Assembly (NCBI GenBank): GCA_003222245.1
Contig: QHVH01000055.1
Coordinates: 1-50,065 of the forward strand
DNA: 50,065 nt
Direction: 5' to 3'
Source of the DNA: Blastocatellia bacterium AA13
GTDB lineage: Bacteria > Acidobacteriota > Blastocatellia > UBA7656
In this document: positions 1 through 7,455 of the stretch, in pieces
Layout of the letters: the number at the start of each line of letters is the position of its first letter
Numbering within the stretch: the stretch's first letter is position 1
Notes under the pieces: generated by a model
What the model saw: the letters and a program-made list of their open reading frames with translations, nothing else
Told to the model about the DNA's origin: nothing
Database searches by the model: none
Position numbers and translations under genes: made by a program

Positions 1-79
1 GCGGATGATCTTGTGGCACCCTCTGTTCCGGCGATAGGTAGCTGTACATTGCCGCTTGCTGAAAATCGTCTCCTCGCAT
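1..79 (-). CDS. IS transposase, N-terminal fragment cut by window edge
   Basis: Reading leftwards from an ATG at 79-77, 26 codons are open to the window edge. The peptide begins MRGDDFQQAAMYSYLSPEQR and continues VPQDHP. This matches the conserved start of IS5-like DDE transposases (MRG-D-xQ-x-x-(L/M)-(F/Y)SYxSPExRVPxDHP), as I recall that family. Only the N-terminal DNA-binding part would be present; the catalytic DDE residues lie outside. The element's end probably lies to the right, near 170-195, where the bases resemble known IS termini, but the terminal inverted repeat cannot be verified. I am fairly sure of transposase identity and less sure of the exact IS family. Confidence 0.6.
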   Translation of the reverse strand, partial: MRGDDFQQAAMYSYLSPEQRVPQDHP

Positions 80-398
80 TGTCCCTCGTTTATTTTGTTT
101 TGGATTTCACCTGCTCCTTCTATATACGTTCTAATTCAAACCAGGTTACTCCATTTCCCAAACCAAATGAGCCTTTTTCAGCAGCCTGCTAGTTCCCGAC
201 CGCCTCGATGCTAGCAGTCGCAGCCGCTTCTCACGATTAAGCTGCCATCCTTATAGGATGAGGCTACATTGTCCCAAGAGCTTCGCACGCCGCCGTTGCC
301 AACAACGCACGTCTTGGTAGGATACCGATAGCAGAATATCGAGTTGTGTACTTCAAAGAACAAAGTCACAACAGCCACTCACGCGACTTCGTGTCGCA
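80..398. other. Intergenic stretch beside the cut IS
   Basis: About 320 bases without a supportable gene. The part to about 195 is probably the outer end of the IS whose transposase starts at 79. The rest contains a short palindrome around 381-396 (GCGAC, a short loop, then GTCGC) and no reading frame I recognise. Confidence 0.35.
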
Positions 399-490
399 CT
401 CTAACGCTCCACATCACCGGGCGCGCGAACGGCATTGAGGAAACGATATGAACTGCGCTTCGCGCGCCCCGGTGCATGTGATTGTTGAAC
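399..490. repeat. Long imperfect inverted repeat, attC-like geometry
   Basis: The arm at 410-429 pairs with 459-480 over 20 bp, with two bases of the right arm unpaired and a 29-nt loop. The arms are flanked on the left by CTAAC (401-405) and on the right by GTTGAAC (484-490), each 3-4 bases from the stem. That is the geometry of an integron attC site: an R'' box ending AAC, a bulged stem, and an R' box fitting GTTRRRY. The two outer boxes are not fully complementary, which argues against a functional attC. It could also be a structured end of the IS91-like element whose remains follow. Confidence 0.4.
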
Positions 491-631
491 TAAGCGCTAC
501 GCGCAGTATATAGCGCCGCCACCGATCTGACCCCTTCATTTGAATAGTAAATGCTCGATCATTCTCGATCGAACTCTCACTGTCTACACTTCCTTTAGAC
601 AAAGAAAACCTTTCGAAACGGAGGTGTAGTT

Positions 632-967
632 ATGACCGAGATGCGAAAGAGAATGATCGAGTCTCTTCAACCGGCTGGCTTCTCTGAACGTACTCAGGAA
701 GCCTACGTCCGAGCCGGCCGTCGACTGGCTGAGCATTATCACAAGTCGCCTGACCTTATCACCGAGGAAGAACTCCGACAGTATTTCCTCTACATTAAGA
801 ATGTCAAGAAGTATGCCCGTCCAACCACTACCATCGCCCTGTGCGGAATCAAGTTCTTCTTCGAAAAGACTCTCGGCACGCGATGGGACGATCTTTGATC
901 TGATCAGGCCCCCCGCGAGAAGAAACTACCAACCATCCTCAGCATTGAAGAGGTGCTAACCACATAG
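632..967 (+). pseudogene. Tyrosine recombinase (integrase), N-terminal remnant
   Basis: An 88-codon frame (632-898) encodes a complete SAM-like core-binding domain of a phage-type integrase: helices around residues 4-40 with SERTQEAYVRAGRRLAEHY, then TEEELRQYFLYIKN and a C-terminal IALCGIKFFFEKTLG. After TGA at 896-898 the same frame resumes with APREKKLPTILSIEEV, the linker that normally opens the catalytic domain, and stops at TAG 965-967. The catalytic R-K-H-R-H-Y domain is gone. A good ribosome site (GGAGGTG) precedes the ATG. Integrases of this type often travel with IS91-like transposases, and the next feature is such a fragment. It is non-functional as a recombinase. Confidence 0.75.
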
Positions 968-1126
968 CCCTCCTCATGGCGAAGGGCGGCGGGCAGTTGC
1001 CGTTGTGATTCTATAATCATCGCCCTCCTGACGCCGGGTCCTGGCAGTTGCAATCGCTGGAATGTCAGATCTGATGCTTCCCGCCAGGGAAAGCCCTTTT
1101 CAATCGAGTCGACAAGCCAGTCTAAA

Positions 1127-1309
1127 AAAGAGAATGGGTTATTTGACTGCAAGCCGGTCGGCAGCGGCCTACAGGCGTTCAAGTATCTTGGTCTTTACAT
1201 TTCCCGGGTCGCCATCAGCAACAAACGCATCCTCAGCTTGAAGAAGGCTTGGTTACCTTCCAGTACAAGGATGAGGCTACTGATCAGGTCAAGACTTCTG
1301 AAGTGTGGG
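1127..1309 (+). pseudogene. IS91-family transposase fragment
   Basis: From 1151 the frame reads KPVGSGLQAFKYLGLYISRV followed by AISNKRILSL. This is the highly conserved stretch of IS91-type (Y1/HUH) transposases, usually KPxGxGxxxLKYLxRYxxRVAISNxRL. At about 1240 the reading shifts by one base and continues EEGLVTFQYKDEATDQVKTS, which is the expected next segment. The catalytic Tyr region, the N-terminal zinc-binding part and the C-terminus are missing. It is a decayed scrap, probably of the same element that carried the integrase at 632. Confidence 0.65.
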
Positions 1310-1775
1310 GGCCGTGACCAGGGGCGACGCGCTACGCGCTTGCCCTTGGCTATCTTATAGTCGGCCTTTCAGGCCTACATAAGCATGGAGTCTCGATCAG
1401 GTAGGGAACAAGTGTCCAAACTCCAAACCCCAAACTAATGTCGCGCCTTCAGCGCTAGAAGGGTGTAGGGCCGGGACCAGGGGCGACGCGCTACGCGCTT
1501 GCCCCTTGGCTATTTTATAGTCGGCCTTTCAGGCCTACATAAGAATGGAGTCTCGATCAGGTAGGGGAACAGTGTCCAAACCCAAACTTATGTCGCGCCT
1601 TCAGCGCTAGAAGGGTGTGGGGCCGTGACCAGGGGCGACGCGCTACGCGCTTGCCCCCGGCTATTTTATAGTCGGCCTTTCAGGCCTACATAAGAATGGA
1701 GTCTCTATCAGGTAGGGAACAAGTGTTCAAACTCCAAACCCCAAACTTATGTCGCGCCTTCAGCGCTCGAAGGGT
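1303..1775. repeat. Three tandem ~155-bp palindrome-rich repeats (REP-like)
   Basis: Three head-to-tail copies begin near 1303, 1463 and 1615 (unit lengths about 160, 152 and 160 bp). Each carries the same three mini-palindromes in the same order: GCGCTACGCGC, then GGCCTTTCAGGCC about 35 bp on, then GCGCCTTCAGCGC at the end. The copies differ by single-base changes and a few small indels, so the expansion is fairly recent. The first palindrome also occurs once outside the array near 493-503. No coding function is apparent. Similar palindromic intergenic repeats are common in large environmental bacterial genomes. Confidence 0.85.
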
Positions 1776-1879
1776 CTCCACCGAAGAATTCATCCGCCGC
1801 TTTCTTCGGCACGTCTTACCAAAGCACTTTGTGAAGGTCAGATTCTAGGGCCTGCTCAGTCCCGGAAACCGCCATCTCC

Positions 1880-2053
1880 TCACTCAGGCAACCTTTTCTT
1901 TTTCTTTCTTTGCTGGTCGCCGAACATTTCTCGATCTTCTTCCTGCTGCCGTGATAAATAGTATTGCCCTAGCTTTTGAACGTCATAATCAAATTTAGCT
2001 GCTTGTTCATCTCGGACTTTGCGAGTTTCTTCGATTATCGGATCGTTCCACAT
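1880..2053 (-). CDS. Small charged protein paired with PIN toxin (putative antitoxin)
   Basis: 57 residues starting MWNDPIIEETRKVRDEQAAK, rich in Glu, Lys, Arg and Gln and ending in a basic tail (RKKKKRLPE). I chose the ATG at 2053 because a GGAGG lies just upstream inside the end of the preceding gene, and the stop-to-start gap is only two bases. In many genomes small proteins beginning MWxDPIVEE follow a VapC-like PIN gene of exactly the type found here, so it is probably the partner (antitoxin or accessory) of that module. No DNA-binding fold is recognisable. The antitoxin role is inferred from position. Confidence 0.6.
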   Translation of the reverse strand: MWNDPIIEETRKVRDEQAAKFDYDVQKLGQYYLSRQQEEDREMFGDQQRKKKKRLPE

Positions 2054-2055
2054 GA

Positions 2056-2528
2056 TTAATCCTCCAACTCTTCCGGGGTACAAATAATTGGCGGTATGAA
2101 TCCTGCTTCTCGGCATACCTGATCAATCTTGCTTCTCATTTTTGCATTCGCTATATGCTTGCAGTTCCAAGTCAACAGGTAATCCATCCCGTTGACGCAA
2201 GCCACAGCAATATGGAGAGCATCTTGCGCCGCTTTCATCTGTACGGCGTGTGATTTAACGAGATGTTCTGCCAGTTGGATCACCACTTCGTTAATTTCTA
2301 GCGAGGACAAATTTTGAAGTGCAGCCACTCGCTTTCCCGCGACTAGCGGGTCGCCTGCCCGCGCCTCATCAAGAACGATTTGGGAGACAAAGAGATCATA
2401 TTGATGACGTTGATTATCCCACCAATCGACGGTTAGCTGTTGGTGGGCTGCCACAATGATGTCACGGTTGGGCGTGCTACTAAATAGCTGATCACACTGG
2501 TTTCAATGTAAATGGCGGCCTTATCCAT
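2056..2528 (-). pseudogene. VapC-like PIN-domain toxin with a one-base frameshift
   Basis: The family start is visible from the ATG at 2528: MDKAAIYIETSVISYLVARP in one frame. The rest, RDIIVAAHQQLTVDWW onward, continues in another frame from about 2466. One base is missing between the two, most simply one C of a CCC run near 2466-2469. The remainder is typical of PIN-domain RNases: LDEARAGDP, DALHIAVACVNGMDYLLTWN and CKHIANAKMR, with the acidic residues that normally bind Mg2+. A truncated product could start at a GTG at 2454 but would lack the first beta strand and its metal-binding region. It is followed two bases later by its putative partner. Either the toxin is inactivated or the base loss is a sequence error. 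Confidence 0.7.
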
Positions 2529-2817
2529 CGAGAAAATAATAAACCATTTCTATTCGGATGTCCGCTCGCCAGACGACTCCACGCGGTCGCTTGAGCGGCG
2601 CGCCGCTTTTTGGCGTCCGCTTGAAGAATTGAAGGCAAGTACCAGGTTGCCGGATGGAACGGAGAGACACGGAGTTGGAAGCGTGAGCAGAGGCAATCAG
2701 TAGTAGGGCCGCCGCGGTTTGATCCGGTGTACAGAGATCAAGGCGTAGCCTCCGGCGTATCCTTCGAGAAGAAATCTTCCCGCGTATCCGCGTTCATTCT
2801 TCCGCTGCCCGCATCCT

Positions 2818-3732
2818 TCAGATTGCGCGCGCGGCGAGCGTGATGGTAGCGCCTCCGGCGACTCGCGACATAAACCAGTCGAAGGGCTTTATGAACGGCA
2901 CGGCCGCATAGAATAGTGCGAAGCTGGGATAGCCTCGTCGCTTCAATTGAACCTTGAGGCTTTGCCGTAATGCATGTGCATTGTGCGCCTTTGATGCGAA
3001 CGAGGTTTTATATGTCTCGAACCCTGCTTCCGCCAATAGTGTATTCAACTGTTCGGGAGTGAAATGATATCGGTGACGCGGCGCGTCGAGAGCAAACCAA
3101 TCCCCTTTGAACCATCTGAGCTGATAACTGTCCGCGTTCGGCAGTTGAATGATGAGTGAGCCTTTCGGTTTTATTAACCGGCGCGCTTCGATCAAAGCAG
3201 CGCGCGGCGCATTCATATGCTCCAGAGCGGACCACATTGTTATCACGTCGAAAGTCGCGTTTTCGAACGAGCCATCCTGCAACGCACCCTGGAATACACT
3301 GCCTTCGCCGAGAGCCTTGTTGGCGGCTCTCGCGGCAGGCCCTCCGGTTTCGACGCCGAATCGCTCCCACCTTGCAGGATCGAGCGCCCGCAGGAAGAAA
3401 CCGGAGCCGCAGCCCACGTCGAGAATGCGTCCTTCCGCGAGACCGCATCTGGAAGCGAACGAGGTCTTCTCGGTCTGAGATCGCACGATCCATTGATGCG
3501 TCGGTTCCTCTCCCCAGTAATCGTTGGGGTAGAACCGGGCCAACTGCTCATCGCTCATTTCGGGCAGGGTTCGCAGCACTCCGCAGCTTTCGCATTGCGC
3601 GATGACGAACAAGTGAGGCGAGTTGCGGAGCCGGTCCGCGGCATTATAGAGTTCGCGCGCGGCGATCTCGCCGCACAAGCCGCAGCCACGCGCGGCGATA
3701 TTATCGGGGTCTGGCAATTGCTCAGCCTGCAT
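2818..3732 (-). CDS. Class I SAM-dependent methyltransferase with N-terminal zinc ribbon
   Basis: 304 residues. The N-terminus has two CxxC knuckles (Cys17/20 and Cys47/50), a zinc-ribbon arrangement common in methyltransferases acting on sugar-nucleotides or small metabolites. Motif I is ILDVGCGSGFF, followed by FGVETG (acidic end of strand 2) and the motif-III region FDVITMWSALEHM, all typical of the Methyltransf_23 fold. The C-terminal part (LIIQLPNADSYQLRWFKGDW, RHRYHFTPEQL) resembles enzymes found near polysaccharide genes. The substrate cannot be told from sequence. No partner gene is adjacent; the next gene is divergent. Confidence 0.85.
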   Translation of the reverse strand: MQAEQLPDPDNIAARGCGLCGEIAARELYNAADRLRNSPHLFVIAQCESCGVLRTLPEMSDEQLARFYPNDYWGEEPTHQWIVRSQTEKTSFASRCGLAEGRILDVGCGSGFFLRALDPARWERFGVETGGPAARAANKALGEGSVFQGALQDGSFENATFDVITMWSALEHMNAPRAALIEARRLIKPKGSLIIQLPNADSYQLRWFKGDWFALDAPRHRYHFTPEQLNTLLAEAGFETYKTSFASKAHNAHALRQSLKVQLKRRGYPSFALFYAAVPFIKPFDWFMSRVAGGATITLAARAI

Positions 3733-3753
3733 TGAAGATTGTCAAATCGACTT

Positions 3754-3797
3754 GATTCACGGCCGCATCATTCTAGATTCACGGCCGCATCATTCTA
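3754..3797. repeat. Perfect 22-bp tandem duplication
   Basis: A 22-bp unit (GATTCACGGCCGCATCATTC plus TA) occurs twice in direct tandem at 3754-3775 and 3776-3797 with no mismatch. It lies in the gap between divergent genes, upstream of the gene starting at 3839, so it may alter promoter spacing. It looks like a recent slippage event. Confidence 0.95.
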
Positions 3798-3838
3798 ATT
3801 GCCGTCTCGATCAGTTCACAACGAAGGAAGATGAGAAA

Positions 3839-4318
3839 ATGTCGACAACGGGAGCGAAGGTCTTGAATTCGGCCGTCGTCGTGACGGCGCTGGTTCTTAT
3901 CGGATCGGCCGTCGCGTTTGCAAAGGGCCAGCGTCGAGCCCGGGCTCGCACGCCGGAACAACAGATTCGGGCCGTGTTGGATCAACAGGTCGAGGCCTGG
4001 AATCGCGGGGATCTGGAATCGTTCATGCAAGGCTATTGGAATTCGGAAAAACTCTCCTTTTTCTCGGTGAGGAAAGCGGGAGGGTGGCAGGCCACGCTTG
4101 AAGGATATCGCCAGCGGTATCAGGGCGAAGGCAAGGAGATGGGCAAGCTCGATTTCTCGGAACTCGAGATCGAGATCCTTGGTCCGCAGGCCGGCTTTGT
4201 TCGCGGGCATTGGCATTTGAAAATGACGAGCGGCGACGTCGGAGGATTATTCACTCTGGTATTCAAGAAGTTTCCGGACGGCTGGAAGATCGTTCACGAT
4301 CATACTTCATCATCCTGA
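3839..4318 (+). CDS. Secreted NTF2-like (DUF4440/SnoaL-type) protein
   Basis: About 159 residues from the ATG at 3839, chosen because GAAGGAAGATG precedes it and the sequence then opens with a signal-like segment (residues ~10-29, hydrophobic, ending AFAKG). An upstream in-frame ATG at 3752 would place 29 polar residues, partly encoded by the tandem repeat, ahead of the signal. The mature part reads EQQIRAVLDQQVEAWNRGDL and later GFVRGHWHLKMTSGDVGGLF, then DGWKIVHDHTS. That is the cone-shaped alpha+beta NTF2-like fold of DUF4440 proteins, which are often periplasmic and of unknown ligand. The next gene (DUF2834) follows 10 bases later and may be co-transcribed. Confidence 0.75.
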   Translation: MSTTGAKVLNSAVVVTALVLIGSAVAFAKGQRRARARTPEQQIRAVLDQQVEAWNRGDLESFMQGYWNSEKLSFFSVRKAGGWQATLEGYRQRYQGEGKEMGKLDFSELEIEILGPQAGFVRGHWHLKMTSGDVGGLFTLVFKKFPDGWKIVHDHTSSS

Positions 4319-4328
4319 GAGCGCGCTT

Positions 4329-4693
4329 ATGACGAGGAAACGATTTTATCTGATGCTCGCGATTGTCGGCTTTGTGATCCCGTACTATTTCTTTGTCAGC
4401 TTTCTGCTGGCTAATGGACCGGATGGAAGGCTGTTTCTGCATCAGCTCTTCGGCACGCCGATCTCCACCTTTTTGCGGTCGATCTGCTCCTCTCATGTGT
4501 CATATTCGTCGGCTACATGAGCCGAGAAGCCGCGCGGCATTCGATTCGAAATCAGTGGGTGTACATACTCGCTCTGCTGTTGGCGGGACTTTCGTTCGCG
4601 TGGCCCCTCTTCCTGTTCAAGCTCGAGGCTGAGCGTGAGTCCAAGCTTGTAGAAACTGCTTCGACTGAAACGCGGGCAGCGGCGAATCGCTGA
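4329..4693 (+). pseudogene. DUF2834-like membrane protein gene with frameshift in a T run
   Basis: The ATG at 4329 opens MTRKRFYLMLAIVGFVIPYY then FFVSFLLANGPDGRL, a first transmembrane helix and loop typical of DUF2834 proteins. After PISTF the frame breaks at the T5 run 4470-4474. With one more T it continues FAVDLLLSCVIFVGYMSREA and, further on, NQWVYILALLLAGLSFAWPL, to a TGA at 4691-4693. The rebuilt product would have about 121 residues and three hydrophobic segments, the expected size. As written the product is a 63-residue stub. The function of DUF2834 proteins is unknown. Confidence 0.7.
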
Positions 4694-4789
4694 TCAAGAC
4701 TTGATTCGACGTCCGCGCTTGAGATAGAAAGACCACTCAAATCGCTGCGAATTCGACGCCCTTCCGGCGGCAACTTAAGGAGCATACCA

Positions 4790-6769
4790 ATGCGAATGAA
4801 GATTGTGTGCGTATTGATTCTCGCGTGTGCGGGCTTCGCACTCGCGACCAGGACCGTGATCGGGCAAGGCCGCGGACAGGCGAATCCTGAGATGATCGCC
4901 CGCCGAAACGCCCTCGAGAACGAACTGCAATCGATCGCAATAGTCGAGCGAAAGCTCATGGTTCCGATGCGCGACGGCAAGCGCATGGCGACCGATGTTT
5001 ATCGTCCGAAGGATACCTCGAAAAAGTATCCAGCGATCTTCGTCCGCACGCCTTACAACTTCAATTTCTGGGACGTACGCAACGGCGCGCCCAGCGATAT
5101 GTCTAACCAGCTTGAAGCGGTCAAGCGGGGCTATGTTTTTGTCGAGATGAATGAGAGAGGCCATTTCTTCTCCGAAGGAAATTACGACATACTCGGGCCG
5201 CCGCTCACGGACGGCGATGACGCATTCACGTGGATGTCGAAGCAGTCCTGGTCAAACGGCAAGGTCGGAACGATCGGGTGTTCCTCAACCGCTGAGTGGC
5301 AGTTGGCGGTGGCCGCGCAGGGCAATCCGGCTTATACGACTATGATTCCGCAGGGATTCGGAGCGGGTGTCGGGCGCGTAGGCCCATATTACGAACAGGG
5401 CAACTGGTATAGAGGCGGCGCGATCGAGATGCTCTTTATCGCGTGGCTCTACGGAGAGCAGAACCAGATTCGTCCGAGCTTTCCGCCGAACACTTCTCAG
5501 GAGGATTTGATCAGGGCGTCAAAGGCGTTCGATCTAGCTCAACAGGCGCCGCCGGTCGATTGGTCCAAAGCGCTGCGGCATCTTCCGGAGAAGGAGATTA
5601 TGAAGGCCGTCGACGGTCCGCATGGAATCTTCGCGGATCATATGCCGGTCGATACCGGAGGCGCGATGATCGAGCGGGCTCCAAACGACCCGGCCTGGTA
5701 TAAGGGCGGTCTCTGGCACGACAACATGAAAATCAACATCCCGGGATTCTGGTTTATGTCGTGGTACGACGTGTCGATAGGACCAAATCTCGCGGCCTAT
5801 AATCAGGTCAGAAAAACCGCCAGGCCCGAGATCGCCAATCAGCAATACGCGGTGATCGCGCCTACGCTTCACTGTTCGTATAAGCGCGCGACCGAGAATA
5901 CGATGGTGGGCGAGCGCAGCATGGGCGATGCGCGTTTGAACTACGACGAGCTGACGTGGGCATGGTTCGATCATTTCTTAAAGGGCGAGAACAATCACGC
6001 GCTGGAAAACATGCCCCGCGTTCGCTACTACACGATGGGCATTAATAAGTGGCAGTCGTCGGATACGTGGCCCCCCGTTGGCGCGCAGCCGATGTCTTTT
6101 TACCTCGGGAGCAACGGCAAGGCGAATACGCTCAGCGGAGACGGAGCGCTCGGCGATGCGCCGCCGGCGGCGGATCAGCCCGATAAATTCGACTACGATC
6201 CGATGAATCCGGTTCCCTCTTATGGCGGCAATGTCTGCTGCACGGGCAACGCGGTGCAAGGCGGCGCTTATGACCAGCGCAAGATGGAAGCGCGCCCGGA
6301 CATTCTTGTTTACAGCACCGAGCCGTTGAAGGAAGGCGTGGAAGTCAGCGGGCCGATCGAAGTAACTCTGTATGTTTCATCCGACGCCAGGGACACCGAT
6401 TTCACGGTCAAGCTTATCGACGTGTACCCGGACGGCAGGGCTTACAACCTGGACGAGACTATCCAGCGGCTCCGGTATAGAAACGGATACGACAAGCCCC
6501 TGGCCTGGATGGAAGCGGGCAAGGTCTACAAGGTTACTCTTCAACCGATGACGACGAGCAACTTCTTTGAAGCCGGTCATCGCATTCGGCTGGAAGTGTC
6601 GAGCAGCAACTTCCCGCGCTTCGACCGGAACCTGAACACGGGCGGCAAGAACTACGACGAATCAACCGGTGTAGTCGCTCATAACGTCGTGCATCATTCG
6701 AAGCAGTATCCATCGGAGGTGAGAATCACGGTGGTGAAGAGCACTGAAAACGGCAGTATGAAGCATTGA
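4790..6769 (+). CDS. CocE/NonD-family alpha/beta hydrolase, secreted
   Basis: 659 residues with an N-terminal signal sequence ([20 protein letters not shown]). The catalytic domain is that of X-Pro dipeptidyl-peptidase S15/CocE enzymes: [16 protein letters not shown] near residue 60, the oxyanion/Tyr region FVRTPYNF, and the nucleophile elbow [12 protein letters not shown] near residue 160, where the middle Ser replaces the usual GxSxG context. A His/Asp pair is expected later. The C-terminal half (from [20 protein letters not shown]) is the X-Pro dipeptidyl-peptidase C-terminal jelly-roll domain, ending with [20 protein letters not shown]. Family members hydrolyse acyl, ester or peptide bonds, and the substrate here is unknown. 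A start with AAGGAG is present. Confidence 0.88.
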   Translation: MRMKIVCVLILACAGFALATRTVIGQGRGQANPEMIARRNALENELQSIAIVERKLMVPMRDGKRMATDVYRPKDTSKKYPAIFVRTPYNFNFWDVRNGAPSDMSNQLEAVKRGYVFVEMNERGHFFSEGNYDILGPPLTDGDDAFTWMSKQSWSNGKVGTIGCSSTAEWQLAVAAQGNPAYTTMIPQGFGAGVGRVGPYYEQGNWYRGGAIEMLFIAWLYGEQNQIRPSFPPNTSQEDLIRASKAFDLAQQAPPVDWSKALRHLPEKEIMKAVDGPHGIFADHMPVDTGGAMIERAPNDPAWYKGGLWHDNMKINIPGFWFMSWYDVSIGPNLAAYNQVRKTARPEIANQQYAVIAPTLHCSYKRATENTMVGERSMGDARLNYDELTWAWFDHFLKGENNHALENMPRVRYYTMGINKWQSSDTWPPVGAQPMSFYLGSNGKANTLSGDGALGDAPPAADQPDKFDYDPMNPVPSYGGNVCCTGNAVQGGAYDQRKMEARPDILVYSTEPLKEGVEVSGPIEVTLYVSSDARDTDFTVKLIDVYPDGRAYNLDETIQRLRYRNGYDKPLAWMEAGKVYKVTLQPMTTSNFFEAGHRIRLEVSSSNFPRFDRNLNTGGKNYDESTGVVAHNVVHHSKQYPSEVRITVVKSTENGSMKH

Positions 6770-6843
6770 GGCTCTTCCGATAGCCATGGGTATTTGCCAT
6801 GGAGTTCTCGTTTGCTCAGACTCCTCGTCGACGCATTGATCAT

Positions 6844-7356
6844 ATGGATCTCGCACAAGTATTTCGCTTCGTCTCGCCCTCAGTACGAGACGCGGCTTTG
6901 AAGACAGCCGAACGTTTGAGTGAACTCGGGATTCGGCATGCGCTTGCGGGCGGTCTCGCCGTAGGCGCTCACGGATACGTGCGAGCTACGACGGCCGTCG
7001 ATTTCCTTGTCGGCGACGAGGCGTTTGATCATCAAGGCTCGCTGGTGGCTTTCAAGCCGGGCGTTCCCATCGAAGTAGGCGGCATTCGCATTGATTATCT
7101 GTCGCCGATTGCGTTAGGCCCGCAACTGGAGGAGGTACTGGATCATCCGCCTGTGACCGAGGGTCTCGCGATTGTTCCGGTTGAAGCGCTCGTTTACATG
7201 AAGCTTTTGGCAAAACGACGCCGCGATCTCTTGGATGTGGTTGAGCTCATCAAAGCCGGAGCGGATGTGAGCCGCATCCGGGAGTATCTCGCTAGTTACG
7301 CAGGCGATCTCATTCCGATGTTTGAAGAGCTGGCAAACGAGGCGCTGGGTTCGTGA
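6844..7356 (+). CDS. Nucleotidyltransferase-fold protein (AbiEii/MNT-like)
   Basis: About 170 residues from the ATG at 6844; an earlier in-frame ATG at 6799 would add 15 residues. The core reads LGIRHALAGGLAVGAHGYVR then ATTAVDFLVG. This is the G-G and hydrophobic-D motif of the DNA polymerase beta-like nucleotidyltransferase fold, but the second catalytic Asp of a D-x-D is not obvious (AVDFLV), so activity is uncertain. Then follow a short strand-rich part (GGIRIDYLSP) and helices (ALVYMKLLAKRRRDLLDVVE) typical of the substrate-sensing region in toxin-type members. No clear antitoxin gene is adjacent. It may be a stand-alone enzyme or an orphan toxin-like protein. Confidence 0.55.
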   Translation: MDLAQVFRFVSPSVRDAALKTAERLSELGIRHALAGGLAVGAHGYVRATTAVDFLVGDEAFDHQGSLVAFKPGVPIEVGGIRIDYLSPIALGPQLEEVLDHPPVTEGLAIVPVEALVYMKLLAKRRRDLLDVVELIKAGADVSRIREYLASYAGDLIPMFEELANEALGS

Positions 7357-7455
7357 AGCATCAAATCGAAGCGCCGATGTAATCTCAAGTGAACTGACTC
7401 AATCGAGTCGGACGTGATATGGCCGCCTCAGGCGGATTAAAAGGAAAATTAAACG

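Noticed and set aside
2512-2703. 63-codon plus-strand frame at the end of the PIN locus
   Set aside because: Its start lies on the opposite strand of the vapC-like N-terminus and the translation matches nothing; no ribosome site.
3008-3735. Several long overlapping frames on both strands within the methyltransferase
   Set aside because: They are shadows of a gene with clear SAM-binding motifs.
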